A stretch of 64,000 nt of DNA from Paramecium sonneborni (Eukaryota > Ciliophora > Oligohymenophorea > Peniculida > Parameciidae): assembly GCA_905182985.1 (NCBI GenBank), contig CAJJDN010000014.1, forward strand, positions 299,877 to 363,876, in the 5' to 3' direction. Every line of letters begins with the position of its first letter. Position 1 is the first letter of the stretch. The position numbers and the translations under genes were made by a program. This document shows positions 26,513 through 38,464 of this stretch, one piece after another. The notes beneath the pieces were generated by a model. The model was not told the origin of the DNA, did not search any database, and saw only the letters and a list, made by a program, of their open reading frames with translations.

Positions 26513-27032
26513 AATTTTAGAGTAAATTAATTATTAAGAGTGGAGCTCGAAAAACAAGTTTCTTGGTTAAATACTAAAAATTAAAGTAAAAGAGAGATTT
26601 GCTTTAATGTGTTGAATTTTGCAAAACACTTTGTTTGGAATTAACAAAACTATGTGTGGATTTAAAATTGTAACCTTAAAGTAAAAATTAAATAGAAACA
26701 AAATTAAAGAATTTGATTCATAATTATTGACAATTTATAAGAAAGAAAAAAAAGTTTTAAAAAGATATTAGCAATGGTTTAGTTTCTCAAGAATCATATT
26801 ATAATTGAAGGATGTTAATCTCTTGTTTAGGCAATTTTTTAACAAATATTAATTATGTTTGTGATATGAAAAAATAAATAGTTGTCTTCAATTAAACTAT
26901 CTTGCACTCTTTTTGTATTTTATTTTTAATAGATATTAAAGGAAGACAAATAATTTGAATTTTAGAGAGGGACAGAATGTTCAGATTAATTTTAAATGCA
27001 TTAATAATAATAAAAAAAATAAACAATAAATT
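26513..27032. other. Intergenic region with an 82-codon chance-length ORF
   Basis: AT-rich spacer. A plus-strand frame from ATG 26474 (MKIQIKTRFQLIHNF...) to TGA near 26719 overlaps the start of the minus gene. Its length is within what random TGA-free frames give at this composition, and it matches nothing I know. No RNA gene was recognised. Confidence 0.4.
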
Positions 27033-28391
27033 ATGAGTTAAGAAGAGCCTTTAAAGTATAAGTATTTTTATATAAATTTTAGTATAAATGAATAATTGAA
27101 GAAAGCAATGATGGAAAAAATTAAAGGGATTTTAAAATGGATTACTGAATATCAATCTTATAACAACCAATATAAAGAAAATATTAAGAATTATATTGAG
27201 AATAATTTTAAAAACATTTTGAACATTATTAATTAGGAATATGAAGTTTAGATTTAAAAATATCATGAAGCGCACTTAGTCAATTAAGAATAATAATAAA
27301 AAATGGAAGATGAAGTAGAATTATACTAATTGATTGAATCTTTTGCAAGGGAAAACACTAATATCAAGTAACTTATAGAAGAATATTAAAATGAAATCAA
27401 GAATTATGTTTTAAAATAAAATTAAGATGTGGAGAGTTTGAAGAAAAATATAAATAAATTTTTGGAAAAAAAATTTCAAAGTTTAATTAAAACTGTTCAA
27501 ACTATAATTGGAAAATAATCTTAAGCTTTGTAGGAACTATTAAACTTAAAGGATAAGTATTTATAAGAGATAAATGAAAAATAACAGATAATATGTGAAT
27601 TAAATTTGCGCTCCTTTAATGATTAGAATGTTCTTTAAAAGATATAACAAATAAATCATTTATTATCAGAAACATCCTAAAAAACTAACTAAACAACATA
27701 GAAACTAGAACATAATAGTTTAGATTAATTAGCTTAATAAATTAAACAGATACATAATAGTATCACAGGAGAAAATGATAAATACATAAAAGAATAAAAT
27801 AAAAAATTGATGGAAGCAGAATAAACAATTGAATATTTATAGAATGAAATTTTAGAGCTATAAAATTAATTAAAAAATAATGAGTATTCAAAATTTTTAA
27901 GTTAGAAGATTGAATAACTGTAACAGAAATAAGAAAATTAATTAAATTAATAAGATTAAATTAACGAAAAGACAAATAAAATTTTAGAAATAGAATTGAC
28001 TTTGAATGAAATAAATAAATATATTAATAAAGAGAAAGAAATATTAAGAAAATAATTTGAAGATGAAAAAAATAAAGTAATATAGGTATAACTTGAAGGC
28101 TGTTATAAATTATAAGACAAATCTTTACTTTATATATAATTAGGTCTTTTAATATTTTTATAATATTATAAGTCTGAAAATTCAAATGGCGCTATAATAT
28201 AAAATTTAATTGATAAACTAATTAAATTTCATTAAATATATTAAGAAAAAAAAAATTTTAAACTTAAAGATATAAATGATATTGAGAAATATTACACAAA
28301 TTTAGAAAGAGAACTTAAAAGTTTATATGATATGTCTAAAGAGACTTATAATAAATTTATAAGAGAAATAAATTTAAGAAGAAATTAATGA
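27033..28391 (+). CDS. Long coiled-coil protein, 443 aa
   Basis: ATG 27033 to TGA 28389-28391. One 27-nt intron close to the start leaves 444 codons; it is stop-free, so its removal is inferred from its GT...TTTTAG look. Almost the whole protein is Glu/Lys/Asn/Gln-rich helix with heptad spacing (ILKWITEYQSYNNQYKENI, IELTLNEINKYINKEKEIL). No globular domain is seen. Such proteins are abundant in ciliate cortex, basal bodies and cilia. It is tandem with another coiled-coil gene 60 bp downstream; the pair could be functionally linked or simply neighbours. Confidence 0.75.
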
Positions 28392-28451
28392 TAAATTATT
28401 TACATAAAATTATGAATTATCTTTTTTTAATTAAAAATAAATTATAAAATA

Positions 28452-30118
28452 ATGGATATTGAGAATTATAAAGAAGATTATATAAGAAAGGTAACCAAAA
28501 ATACTATAATGTAAGAATAATTTTGATTAACATACACCAATTAAATCAAAGGAGTCATAAGATTAGCAATATAATAAAATGATTTAGAATTCTCCATGTT
28601 GCATGAGATAAATTTAGGAATTAATTGTATTTTGGGTAGAAATTATGAAAAAATATAATCAAGGTATGTTTAGATATTATATTAAGATCCTGATGTGATT
28701 ATGATACTACATTAAATGAATGAGATATTACAAACAAGTAACTAAACTTCAAGTTAGAAATTATTTAATTTTACTCCAAAATAATCAAATATAGATGATC
28801 AAAGTTTTAATAATAGCTTCAAATAAGATATGTTTTAAAAAATGAATGAGAATATTATTTAAGTATAAGAAGAAATTAACAATTAAGCATGTTTATCCCC
28901 AAAAACAATAGAACATGGTAAATATTTTAATGAATCTTGTAGTGAGATAACTTAATAATTTAATATGATATAAAATGTTTAATAATGTAATTTAATAATT
29001 ATTATGAAGGTAAAATTGATGAAATATAAAAAGAGTTAGATTAAAATAAATCTAAATTTTCAGGATCCAATAATGAAGAAATTCCTTTGAATACATAATC
29101 TGAATATATAAAACAATCTTATTAATTTGATGATTAGAAAAAAAAAAGAGTGCTTTCATTTAAAAAAAATTAAAATATTTAATTAGAAGAATTTAAAAAA
29201 GGTTTGACAGATATCAAAACAGTGGTTGAATAGAGATTATAAAGAGAAATATCTATATTTAAAGAAGATTTACTAAGTGAGCATAGTAAGTTTAGTAACA
29301 GTTATTCAGAATTATAAGAATAAATCAATACTTAATAAGATAAGATTCTTAAATTTTAGTTATAGATTGAAAATTATAAAAAAATAATATAAGATTAAAG
29401 TGAAGAATTAGAAAGAAGACAATCTTATTAAAATTCTGAACAGTTTATTTAGTAATTGGTAAGATTTTTTTTAAATGATGAGAATGAGATATAAAATATT
29501 GAAGATGCAAAAACAATTATAATGGAGAATATTATGAGTTAAAAATAAGAAGTTTTAAGGTTGAGTAAACAATTATTAATGATAGAACAAAATAATAAAA
29601 TAATGCTTTAACATCATATGAATGAAAATTAATCATTAAAAAATAAGTTTGGAGCAGAAAGAAATCTTTTTGAGGTTTCAATTATTAATTTAAAGAATTC
29701 TTTGGATTAAAAAGAGAGAACTTATCAAGAATTAGTTTAAGAGTTAGAGTAGATTAGATTATCCGATTAAGTAGCTTTAAATGAAGAATTAGTTGAAATA
29801 GGTCATATTTAAATGCAATAATAATCGTAATTAGTTTATTTAGCTTTAAAATTATTATAATAATATATTAATGCATCATCATTTGAATTAAATGTAGCAT
29901 AAATATTATAATAATAATTAAATTAGTTAAAATTGAGTGAAGATGCAGTCAAAAGTTAAATAAAAGATTCGAAAGGTTTGTAGGAAGATAATTTATAGTA
30001 TTTTAAGGATTTTAATGAGAGGATAAAAGAGATAGTATAATTACTTTGTAATATTTATAAGAAAGTAATAGAATGGATAATTAATTAAAGAAGAAAGTTG
30101 GAAGAAGAATTATGTTGA
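28452..30118 (+). CDS. Long coiled-coil protein, 531 aa
   Basis: ATG 28452 (MDIENYKEDYIRK) to TGA 30116-30118. Introns of 25, 23 and 23 nt give exactly 532 codons. The N-terminal about 130 residues contain PCCMRQIQELIVFWVEIMKK and are otherwise polar. From about residue 200 onward the sequence is continuous coiled coil (YSELQEQINTQQDKILKF, ERTYQELVQELEQIRLSDQ, QQQLNQLKLSEDAVK), ending IINQRRKLEEELC. No motor head or other domain is present. Function unknown; structural or cortical. Confidence 0.75.
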
Positions 30119-30152
30119 ATATTTTTTATTTTATACATTTTAAAATATAATC

Positions 30153-31379
30153 TCATGATTAGGCATTAACAGTCTGTTGATTATCATTTTAATTTCTTTA
30201 TGATCTATTTTTATTATCTTAATGATTTCTATTAGATCCTCTAGGTTTCTATTAAGTTTTTTTAGATCTAGAAATATAAAAAATATCTTAACCTACGTTC
30301 GATAGTGATATATTCTTCATCTGAACTATGATGATCTTAATTCTCATTATTTTAATCATGTTCTTAAACATCCTTTTTTTCTTGCCATTCTTCTCTCTAA
30401 GGTCTATCTCTATTCTGATATTTATTTCCTCTGTATTATTTGTTATTATCTCCATTATTATTATTTCGTCTATCATGATGATAATTTTTTTTGTATCCTT
30501 TCTTTTGATCATCATGATGATGATTATGGTATCTATTACCATCTCTTGGATGTTAATGATTACCTTTTTAATCATGTTGTTATTCTTCTTTTCCTTCTTA
30601 ACTTTATTATTATTATGATATTTCTTATTAAGGTGGATCTTGTTATTATTATTCTTAATATTCTGTATGTTAATTTGGAAGTTAATCTAAAGCTTAATGA
30701 ACTTATTAACGATTTTCATCTTAGAATGATTTCTTTGGACTAGACTTCATTAAAACATATTATTCCTATTATTAAACTACAGGCTATTCTTTAGCAATCT
30801 CAACCTTCTCTGGCTATATAGTTGTCTCTTATTGTTACTATTAGGTTTATTATGTTGTTTCTGTATTTTGAACTTCTGTTTGTAATTAGTGATTTAACTT
30901 TAATTAAAATATTTATTAATATATACTTTCAACCCCTTCCATTATTGATCCTTTTTCTTTTATTGATTGTTTACTCTATTTTGAAGCTATTTAGCCAATT
31001 CATATAAAGATTAATGATCTTCACATAATAGTTCTACGGTCTATTAATTTTCACTTAAATGCTCCAATATTAAGATAAAAGCTTCTTAAGTGATTAAAGA
31101 ACCACTTTATTCTGCATCTTTCTTAGCTTACAACCAATTTGAGACTTAGATTTCTAATTCTTTTATTCTTTCATTATTCTCTTCTTTGCTTTGAATCTTT
31201 TATACTTATTCTGCTTTCAATTCTTTTGTTTTTTACAATTCTTCTAAATCAGCAATGTCTTTCAATTTTTTTTACACATTTCTATATTTTTTGGTAAGGA
31301 AGTTAAAATAGAAGTCTTTTTCTTCATTTTTAACTTAATCCCAAATTGTCTTATTCTTTGATTGTTTTCCACCCTTCAT
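30153..31379 (-). CDS. Coiled-coil protein with Q/N/H-rich RNA-binding-like tail
   Basis: Minus strand, ATG 31379 to TGA 30153-30155; introns of 29 and 25 nt leave exactly 391 codons (390 aa). The N-terminal half is helical (MKGGKQSKNKTIWDQVKNEE, LKDIADLEELQKTKELKAEQ, LITQEAFILILEHLSENQQ). The second half is Gln-rich, then very rich in His, Asn, Asp, Arg and Lys (NRYHNHHHDDQKKGYKK, HHDRRNNNNGDNN), with an acidic SSDEEY and a basic C-terminus RRSKKTQQKPRGSNRN. The plan of a helical N-terminus plus a low-complexity Arg/Gly/Asn tail recalls caprin-type RNA-granule proteins, but that is a guess. The His/Asn codon runs create several long meaningless frames on the opposite strand (30288-31007). 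Confidence 0.72.
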
Positions 31380-31620
31380 AAAATATGAATTTAAAAAAAA
31401 AATTTAAATAAAAACTCAAATAATAACTTATCATAATAGAATTTTGATATCAATTTTTACATTTCTAAGTAATCTAATCATAATCATCTATAGTAATAAT
31501 TACTCAAGATAGTAAATATATTACTAAATCTCAAAAATTTAATGATTTTAATGAATACTGATTAAGACTGATGAAAATTAAGCAATATTTGATGGTGATA
31601 TAAAATCGAAATAAATTAAA

Positions 31621-34527
31621 ATGATACATAAAAGCACAATAGATAAGCGAACATTTAAATCTGTAATTCTCAGCAATTCATTGTTATGTCTTTTGATATC
31701 AGATCCAGAGACAGAAAAGTCAGCAGCTGCTTTGAATGTTGATGTAGGATCTCTTGAAGATCCTGTAGATAGAATGGGTCTTGCTCATTTTTGTGAACAT
31801 ATGTTATTTATGGGAACAGATAAGTAAGAATATGATTTTTATATTATAGATATCCAAATGAAAATGAATATTAATAATATATCTCTAAGAATGCTGGATC
31901 CACCAATGCTTTCACAAGTGAACTTAATACTAATTTTTTTTTTTCAGTTGCCAATTAAGCTTTAGAAGGTGCTCTAGATAGATTTGCTTAATTCTTCATA
32001 TGTCCACTTTTTAGTGATTCATGTACAGAACGTGAAATGAAAGCAGTTGATTCAGAATATAATATGAATCTATAAAATGATTTTTGGCGCAAATTTCAAT
32101 TGTTTCACAATGCTTCCCTTCCTGGAAGTTAATATAATAAGTTTATGATTGGTAATTTGAAGACTTTGTAATTCGATGATACACGTGCAAGATTATAAGA
32201 ATTTCATTAAAGATATTATTCAGCTAATGTTATGAAATTAGTCATTTATGGTTCATAATCAATAGAAATTTTAGAAGGTTGGGCACATTCTTATTTCGAA
32301 GCAATTCAAAATAAAAATTTAATTCCTCCTTCATATAATATTATGCCATTTGATTAAACAAATTTAGGATAATTAATAAAATATGTTCCAATTAAGGATT
32401 AAGATTATTTAGAATTAATTTATATAATTGATTATCTTTACCCTAATTATAGAAGTTGTCCAGGAAAATATTTATCCCATTTGATTGGTCATGAAGGAGA
32501 AAACTCTTTATTGTCTCTTCTTATAAAAGAAGATTTAGCATAAGAATTATCAGCAGGTCCATCTAATACAATGAAATAATTTTCTGAAATGTAAATTAGA
32601 ATTAAATTAACAAAAAAAGGTTTATAATAATATTTAAAAGTTATTTAATATGTTCAAGAATACATAGAATTACTTAAATAAAAAGGACCATAAGAGTGGA
32701 TTTTTAAAGAAATTTAAGCAATTAAAAAATTGGAATTTGATTTCTTAGAAAAAGGAGATCCTTTTAATTATGTTTGTACTTTAGCATCAAGAATGTAATT
32801 GTATCCAATTGAAGATGTTTTAAGATCACCTTATTTAATGGAATAATATTAACCAGAATTAATAAAATAGATTACAAATTAATTAACTGGTGATAGATTG
32901 ATGATGTTCTTATCATCATAAACATTTTCAAATTAATTAGGTAATAAAGAGGAATATTTTGGAACTGAATATAATTAAATTAAATTTTGTGATGAATTAA
33001 AAACAGTATTTAATAAAGCAGCTGAAACAATATCACCTTAATTAAATTTACCTCCTTAAAATATTTATATTCCTGAACATACAAATGTTTTACCTTAGCA
33101 AAATGATTTACCTTAATTTCCTTAATTGATTTGGTAAAATGAATAAAGTGATTTATGGTTTAAATAAGATGATAGATTTTAAGTACCAAAAACAGTTATT
33201 TAACTTAGAATCAATACAGTAGAAACTGGATATGGTAAATTATCAAAAACTGAAGCCATTGCAAAAATCTGGCAAGCTTTATTAAAGAATCATGTTAGAG
33301 AATTTAATTATTTAGCAGAAATGGCTAAAATTGATGCCTCTTTATAATTAGCAGCAAATGGTTTAGAAATTTCTATAAGTGGATTTAGTGATTCAATTTC
33401 AAGATTTGTTTTAGGAATGTTCTAAAAAATATTGTCATTTAAACCTGAGGATTATTAAGATTTATATGAATCTACATTTGTGAAAATAACATAAGAATTA
33501 GAAAACTTTAAGAGATCTCAACCATATTAATAAGTTCATTCACTTATCAGTGTTTTGTTAAGAGAAGGCTCATCATTTGAAACTTAAGAATTATTAGATT
33601 AATTAACTAATATCACTTTTGATGATGTAGTTCATTTCTCTAACAATTTTCTTAAAAGATGTAGATTCGAATGGTTAATTATGGGTAATTTGATTAAATA
33701 AGATGCAATTGGTATTGTTGAAAAATCATAACAAATATTTTAAGCAAAAACACTTAAATATGAACAAGTATTATAAATTAGACCAGTTATGTTGAATTTA
33801 AAATAAATTTGTAATTACACTTATGATTTGACTGAACCAACAGAAACTAATTCAGGAATTATTGTTCATTATTAAATAGGAAAACCTGATTTAAGAACTT
33901 AACTCTTTAATGGTATTATATATATATTTATTAATGTTTAGATATATTGTAAACTATAATGAAGACTCCATTCTTTGCTTAATTAAGAACAACTGAATAA
34001 TTAGGTTATGCTGTGTTTTCATTGTTGAGTGATGTAAGAGGAGTAGCAGGATTCACATTCTTGATATAAAGTAATGTAAAATGTCCAAATTATGTTTAAG
34101 ACAGAATTAGGTAATAGTTTAATTCAATATTAGAACATTTATTAATGAAAATTTGAATAAGTTAATTAGTGAAATGAGTGAAAAAGACTTTGAAGAATTT
34201 AAGAATGCTGTTAAGGTCTAATTATTAGAGAAGGATTATTCATTAGTCAAAGAATCAGCTCGTATGTGGAATGAAGTCTAAAAACATCAAAGATTATTTG
34301 ATAGAAGAGCTTAATAATTGAATATTTTAGATGGAATTAAATTAACTGAAGTTTAAGAACACTTTAAAACTCATTTGATTGAATAAACTAAATAATTTGA
34401 AATTCATGCTATTTCACCAACTCATAAAGAGGATTAATAAGGTATCAAGAGTGAAAGTGCAGTGTTTAATTCAGCTGATAAATTTAAAAAGTAACATGGA
34501 TTGTATCCTGATTATTATTATCAATGA
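31621..34527 (+). CDS. IDE: Insulin-degrading enzyme (M16A peptidase)
   Basis: Large zinc metallopeptidase (insulysin/pitrilysin family) that clears small peptides. Introns 31824-31849, 33913-33941 and 34111-34133 leave exactly 943 codons (942 aa), close to the usual roughly 1,000. Inverted zinc motif HFCEH (HxxEH) sits in GLAHFCEHMLFMGTDKYP, with the distal ligand in REMKAVDSEY. Other signatures: SKNAGSTNAFTSELNTNF, HNASLPGSQYNKFMIGN, SHLIGHEGENSLLSLL, and in the C-terminal half QLRTTEQLGYAVFS and GVAGFTFLIQSN, the substrate-cradle region. No signal peptide is apparent, so cytosolic or peroxisomal. The start follows the family N-terminus. The last 181 bp of the gene recur after the n at 35501. 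Confidence 0.93.
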
Positions 34528-36655
34528 ACATTAATATAAATTTTATTTTATGAGTTTTTAAATAAAATGATTACTAAAAACAAATAGGGATTTACAAAAA
34601 TCAACTATAGATTAATTAATGATTCTATATAAAATAAAAGAAACCAAAGTTTCATAACTAATAGTAATTGCTATACAATAAGATAAAATCAACTAATTAT
34701 CTTATTAATGCAAAAATAAAAAATGAACTCATACTAAGGTTTTTTTTTAAGGATTCTTAGTAAATTAACAACAAACAGTTTATTTTTCATATTCTAAATA
34801 ATTGAAGATATAAAAAAATCTGTATTGAAAATATATAATCATATAAGGATATTTGATAATGATAAATGGATGAAATTATTATATAATTTATGGATTAATT
34901 ATCAATTAGCCTTTTTATCATAAAAATATTTCCTAAAATTTCCAATTTGTAAAAACCTTAATCGTAATGTTAATAATTTAGTTTATCATTTACAAATGAA
35001 ATAAATTATTCTATGCAATAGTCCATTAAAATTATTAATATTTAAGTTTGAAACAAGACATAAAAGAAAATCTGATATACTATATTTAAGCTCATTAACA
35101 TCTAAATGAATCAGTAATGATATTTCTTTTCTAAAGAAAATTTAAAATCCTAAAATTAATACTCAGAAACATTTTAAAGGCGAAAAACTTTTTGAAAAGA
35201 TAGTTTAGCCTAGATGGCTCACATATTTCAATCCAAATTACAACTAAGATGAAAATCAGTTTGACCAACAACTTTTGAAGCTCAACTATTTATTTAGGTT
35301 TAAAAAATGAAGATTTATAGATTCAAGACTAATTTTAGGATAGATTCTAATCTTGTTATGGTTAGAAATAAGCCAAAACTTTAATCACGATTTGTATAAA
35401 TAAACTTAATTGCTTTTTTTTTTTAAATGAATAAACCAATAGTTTAAAATTAATTAGCTCTTATAAAATTATAAGAATGCTGTAATCCAATCTTATAAAA
35501 NTGAAGTTTAAGAACACTTTAAAACTCATTTGATTGAATAAACTAAATAATTTGAAATTCATGCTATTTCACCAACTCATAAAGAGGATTAATAAGGTAT
35601 CAAGAGTGAAAGTGCAGTGTTTAATTCAGCTGATAAATTTAAAAAGTAACATGGATTGTATCCTGATTATTATTATCAATGAACATTAATATAAATTTTA
35701 TTTTATGAGTTTTTAAATAAAATGATTACTAAAAACAAATAGGGATTTACAAAAATCAACTATAGATTAATTAATGATTCTATATAAAATAAAAGAAACC
35801 AAAGTTTCATAACTAATAGTAATTGCTATACAATAAGATAAAATCAACTAATTATCTTATTAATGCAAAAATAAAAAATGAACTCATACTAAGGTTTTTT
35901 TTTAAGGATTCTTAGTAAATTAACAACAAACAGTTTATTTTTCATATTCTAAATAATTGAAGATATAAAAAAATCTGTATTGAAAATATATAATCATATA
36001 AGGATATTTGATAATGATAAATGGATGAAATTATTATATAATTTATGGATTAATTATCAATTAGCCTTTTTATCATAAAAATATTTCCTAAAATTTCCAA
36101 TTTGTAAAAACCTTAATCGTAATGTTAATAATTTAGTTTATCATTTACAAATGAAATAAATTATTCTATGCAATAGTCCATTAAAATTATTAATATTTAA
36201 GTTTGAAACAAGACATAAAAGAAAATCTGATATACTATATTTAAGCTCATTAACATCTAAATGAATCAGTAATGATATTTCTTTTCTAAAGAAAATTTAA
36301 AATCCTAAAATTAATACTCAGAAACATTTTAAAGGCGAAAAACTTTTTGAAAAGATAGTTTAGCCTAGATGGCTCACATATTTCAATCCAAATTACAACT
36401 AAGATGAAAATCAGTTTGACCAACAACTTTTGAAGCTCAACTATTTATTTAGGTTTAAAAAATGAAGATTTATAGATTCAAGACTAATTTTAGGATAGAT
36501 TCTAATCTTGTTATGGTTAGAAATAAGCCAAAACTTTAATCACGATTTGTATAAATAAACTTAATTGCTTTTTTTTTTTAAATGAATAAACCAATAGTTT
36601 AAAATTAATTAGCTCTTATAAAATTATAAGAATGCTGTAATCCAATCTTATAAAA
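34347..36655 (+). repeat. Direct repeat flanking a single n (assembly overlap 2)
   Basis: Bases 34347-35500 (1,154 bp) recur as 35502-36655 (offset 1155) around the n at 35501. The repeat contains the last 181 bp of the IDE gene (second copy 35502-35682), a spacer, and most of the small gene starting at 36045. Interpreted as an untrimmed contig overlap. Confidence 0.9.
34890..35500 (+). pseudogene. Truncated duplicate of the 36045-36731 gene (probable assembly artefact)
   Basis: Identical to the first 611 bp of the gene at 36045, cut off by the n at 35501. The full-length version in the second copy should be used. The spacer 34528-34889 before it shows nothing else. Confidence 0.8.
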
Positions 36656-36731
36656 TAATCTCATGCTGATTACAATATTCAAAACAATTAAATACAAGGA
36701 GATCATGATCTAATAATAGCTATTTAAGTGA
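36045..36731 (+). CDS. Hypothetical 204-aa protein
   Basis: ATG 36045 (MDQLSISLFIIKIFPKISN) to TGA 36729-36731; introns of 26, 23 and 23 nt restore one frame of exactly 205 codons. The middle looks like folded protein: YYIQAHQHLNES, KHFKGEKLFEKIVQPRWLTY, FNPNYNQDENQFDQQLL, FRIDSNLVMVRNKPKLQ. The C-terminus is Gln/Ile/Leu-rich. No known domain is identified. It ends 44 bp before the CDPK start. Because three independent introns are needed and all agree with frame, I regard it as real, but the first and last exons are less certain. Confidence 0.55.
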
Positions 36732-36775
36732 AATCACATTATAGAAAATAATGAAAATATATTTATTATTATTTT

Positions 36776-38396
36776 ATGTAACCTTATAAAAAAGTTTGTG
36801 TATAAGAATCGAATATCCCCTATTCATTTAGTGAATAAGATGAGAAAATTGGAATTGATTATTCTAATTTCATATAATAAATGGAAGGGCCTTATCATTA
36901 ACTTTATGAGCCTATAGACAAATAATGTATAGGAGCAGGGGGATAAGGTTGTGTAATTAAAGTTAGATGCAAATTAAATAATGAAATTCGAGCAATGAAA
37001 GTCATAAAGAAAATCAATGAAGATAAAAATGAAAATTTTAGAAAAGAATTCCAAAACCTTAAGCTGTATTTCAATTTCTTAATTTAGATTAGATCACCCT
37101 AATATATTGAAGCTTTATCATAGTTTTGAGGATGATCAGAGATTTTATATTATTTCGGAACTCTGTGAAGGAGGAACCTTATCTCAATATATTGAAGATC
37201 ATTACCCACTTAAGGAAGCAGAAATCCTTAAAATTATGAAGTAATTAATCGGCTCTATTAATTTTGCTCATAAGAAAAATATAGTTCATAGAGATATCAA
37301 GCCTGAAAATATTTTAATTGATGATGAAGTTACTACATCTATTAAACTAATTGATTGGGGTTTCTCTGGAATGATTTAATAATATGAAAAATTAAGTCTA
37401 AAATGTGGTACTATTCATTTTGTAGCTCCTGAAGTGATGGAGGAATCTTATGATTAAAAATGTGATATTTGGTCATGCGGAGTTGTTCTTTATATATTAT
37501 TATGTAATGATCCTCCATTTTAAGGAACAGATTCAAATGAAATTTTATTCAATATTAAAAATCAAAGCATAGAATTCAGGTATACATTGAATTGTTATTA
37601 TTAGATATTAATCTTGGAAATAATACAGTACACTTGTTAAAGATTTATTGAAAAGAATGTTAGAGAAAAATCCAGAATTAAGACCTAATGCTTAATAAGT
37701 TTTGGAAGATCCATGGTTTGAAAGGTATAATTTCTTAAATATTCTAATTTATTAGTCATTCATCTGAATAAATACCTTCATAAGATTTTAAGGAGAGTTT
37801 GATATAATTTAATGGTTACACTGAAGATTAAGATAATGATATTAAATAAAGCAGATTTTTATAAGCCATAGTTCTATTTATATCAACTGAATTAGTTCAT
37901 AAGGATGATAAAAAAGTGTTGAATCGAATATTTCGGAAAATTGATAAAGATAATAATGGTATTATTGATTATATGAGATTATTAGGAACCATCTCAAAAG
38001 AAGAACTTAAATGTGCATTACAATAAATATATTCAAAAAATCAATTAGATGATAAAGTAGATAAAATATTCGATTTTTTGGATGTCAATTAAAGTGGTTC
38101 ATTAGATTTTAGTGAATTTGTAGCTGCAACTTGTAAATTACCAGATATAGATGGTAAAATAATTTATTAAAAATGAAGAAAAAATTAGAATAGCATTTGA
38201 TGTATTGGACAAGAATAAAGATGGAGGCATCACTCTAGATGAATTATTTAAATTCATTGGAAGAGAAGACTATGATAATGATTGTAAAGAGATATTCAAT
38301 CAATTTGATCAGAATGGAGATGAAAAAATTAGTTTTGCAGAATTTTCTCAGGCTGTCTAAAAATACGTTAATATATGTAAATAGATTTAATATTGA
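36776..38396 (+). CDS. Calcium-dependent protein kinase (CDPK), second copy
   Basis: Kinase plus calmodulin-like domain. Motifs: CIGAGGQGCVIKV loop, RAMKVIKK lysine, [19 protein letters not shown] (DWG in place of DFG), [11 protein letters not shown] and [14 protein letters not shown], then EF-hands [39 protein letters not shown] and [13 protein letters not shown]. Introns are 37066-37087, then 25, 31, 27 and 25 nt; the 27-nt one (37959-37985) is stop-free but its removal restores a perfect first EF loop. Final size about 496 aa. The start MQPYKKVCVQES has no Gly2, so unlike the CDPK at 1881 it is not myristoylated. It lies 44 bp after the preceding gene. Confidence 0.92.
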
Positions 38397-38464
38397 TTAT
38401 TTATAAGAGTGTAAAAAATTTGGCTACATAGATTTAGAATTTATATATATAGATAAATATAAAA

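Noticed and set aside
26474..26719. 82-codon plus-strand ORF near the repeat end
   Set aside because: Chance-length frame overlapping the start of a better minus-strand candidate; no similarity recognised.
30288..31007. Long overlapping Ile/Met-rich ORFs on both strands resembling membrane proteins
   Set aside because: They are shadows of the His/Asn/Gln-rich minus-strand gene at 30153-31379 read in wrong frames or with the standard code.
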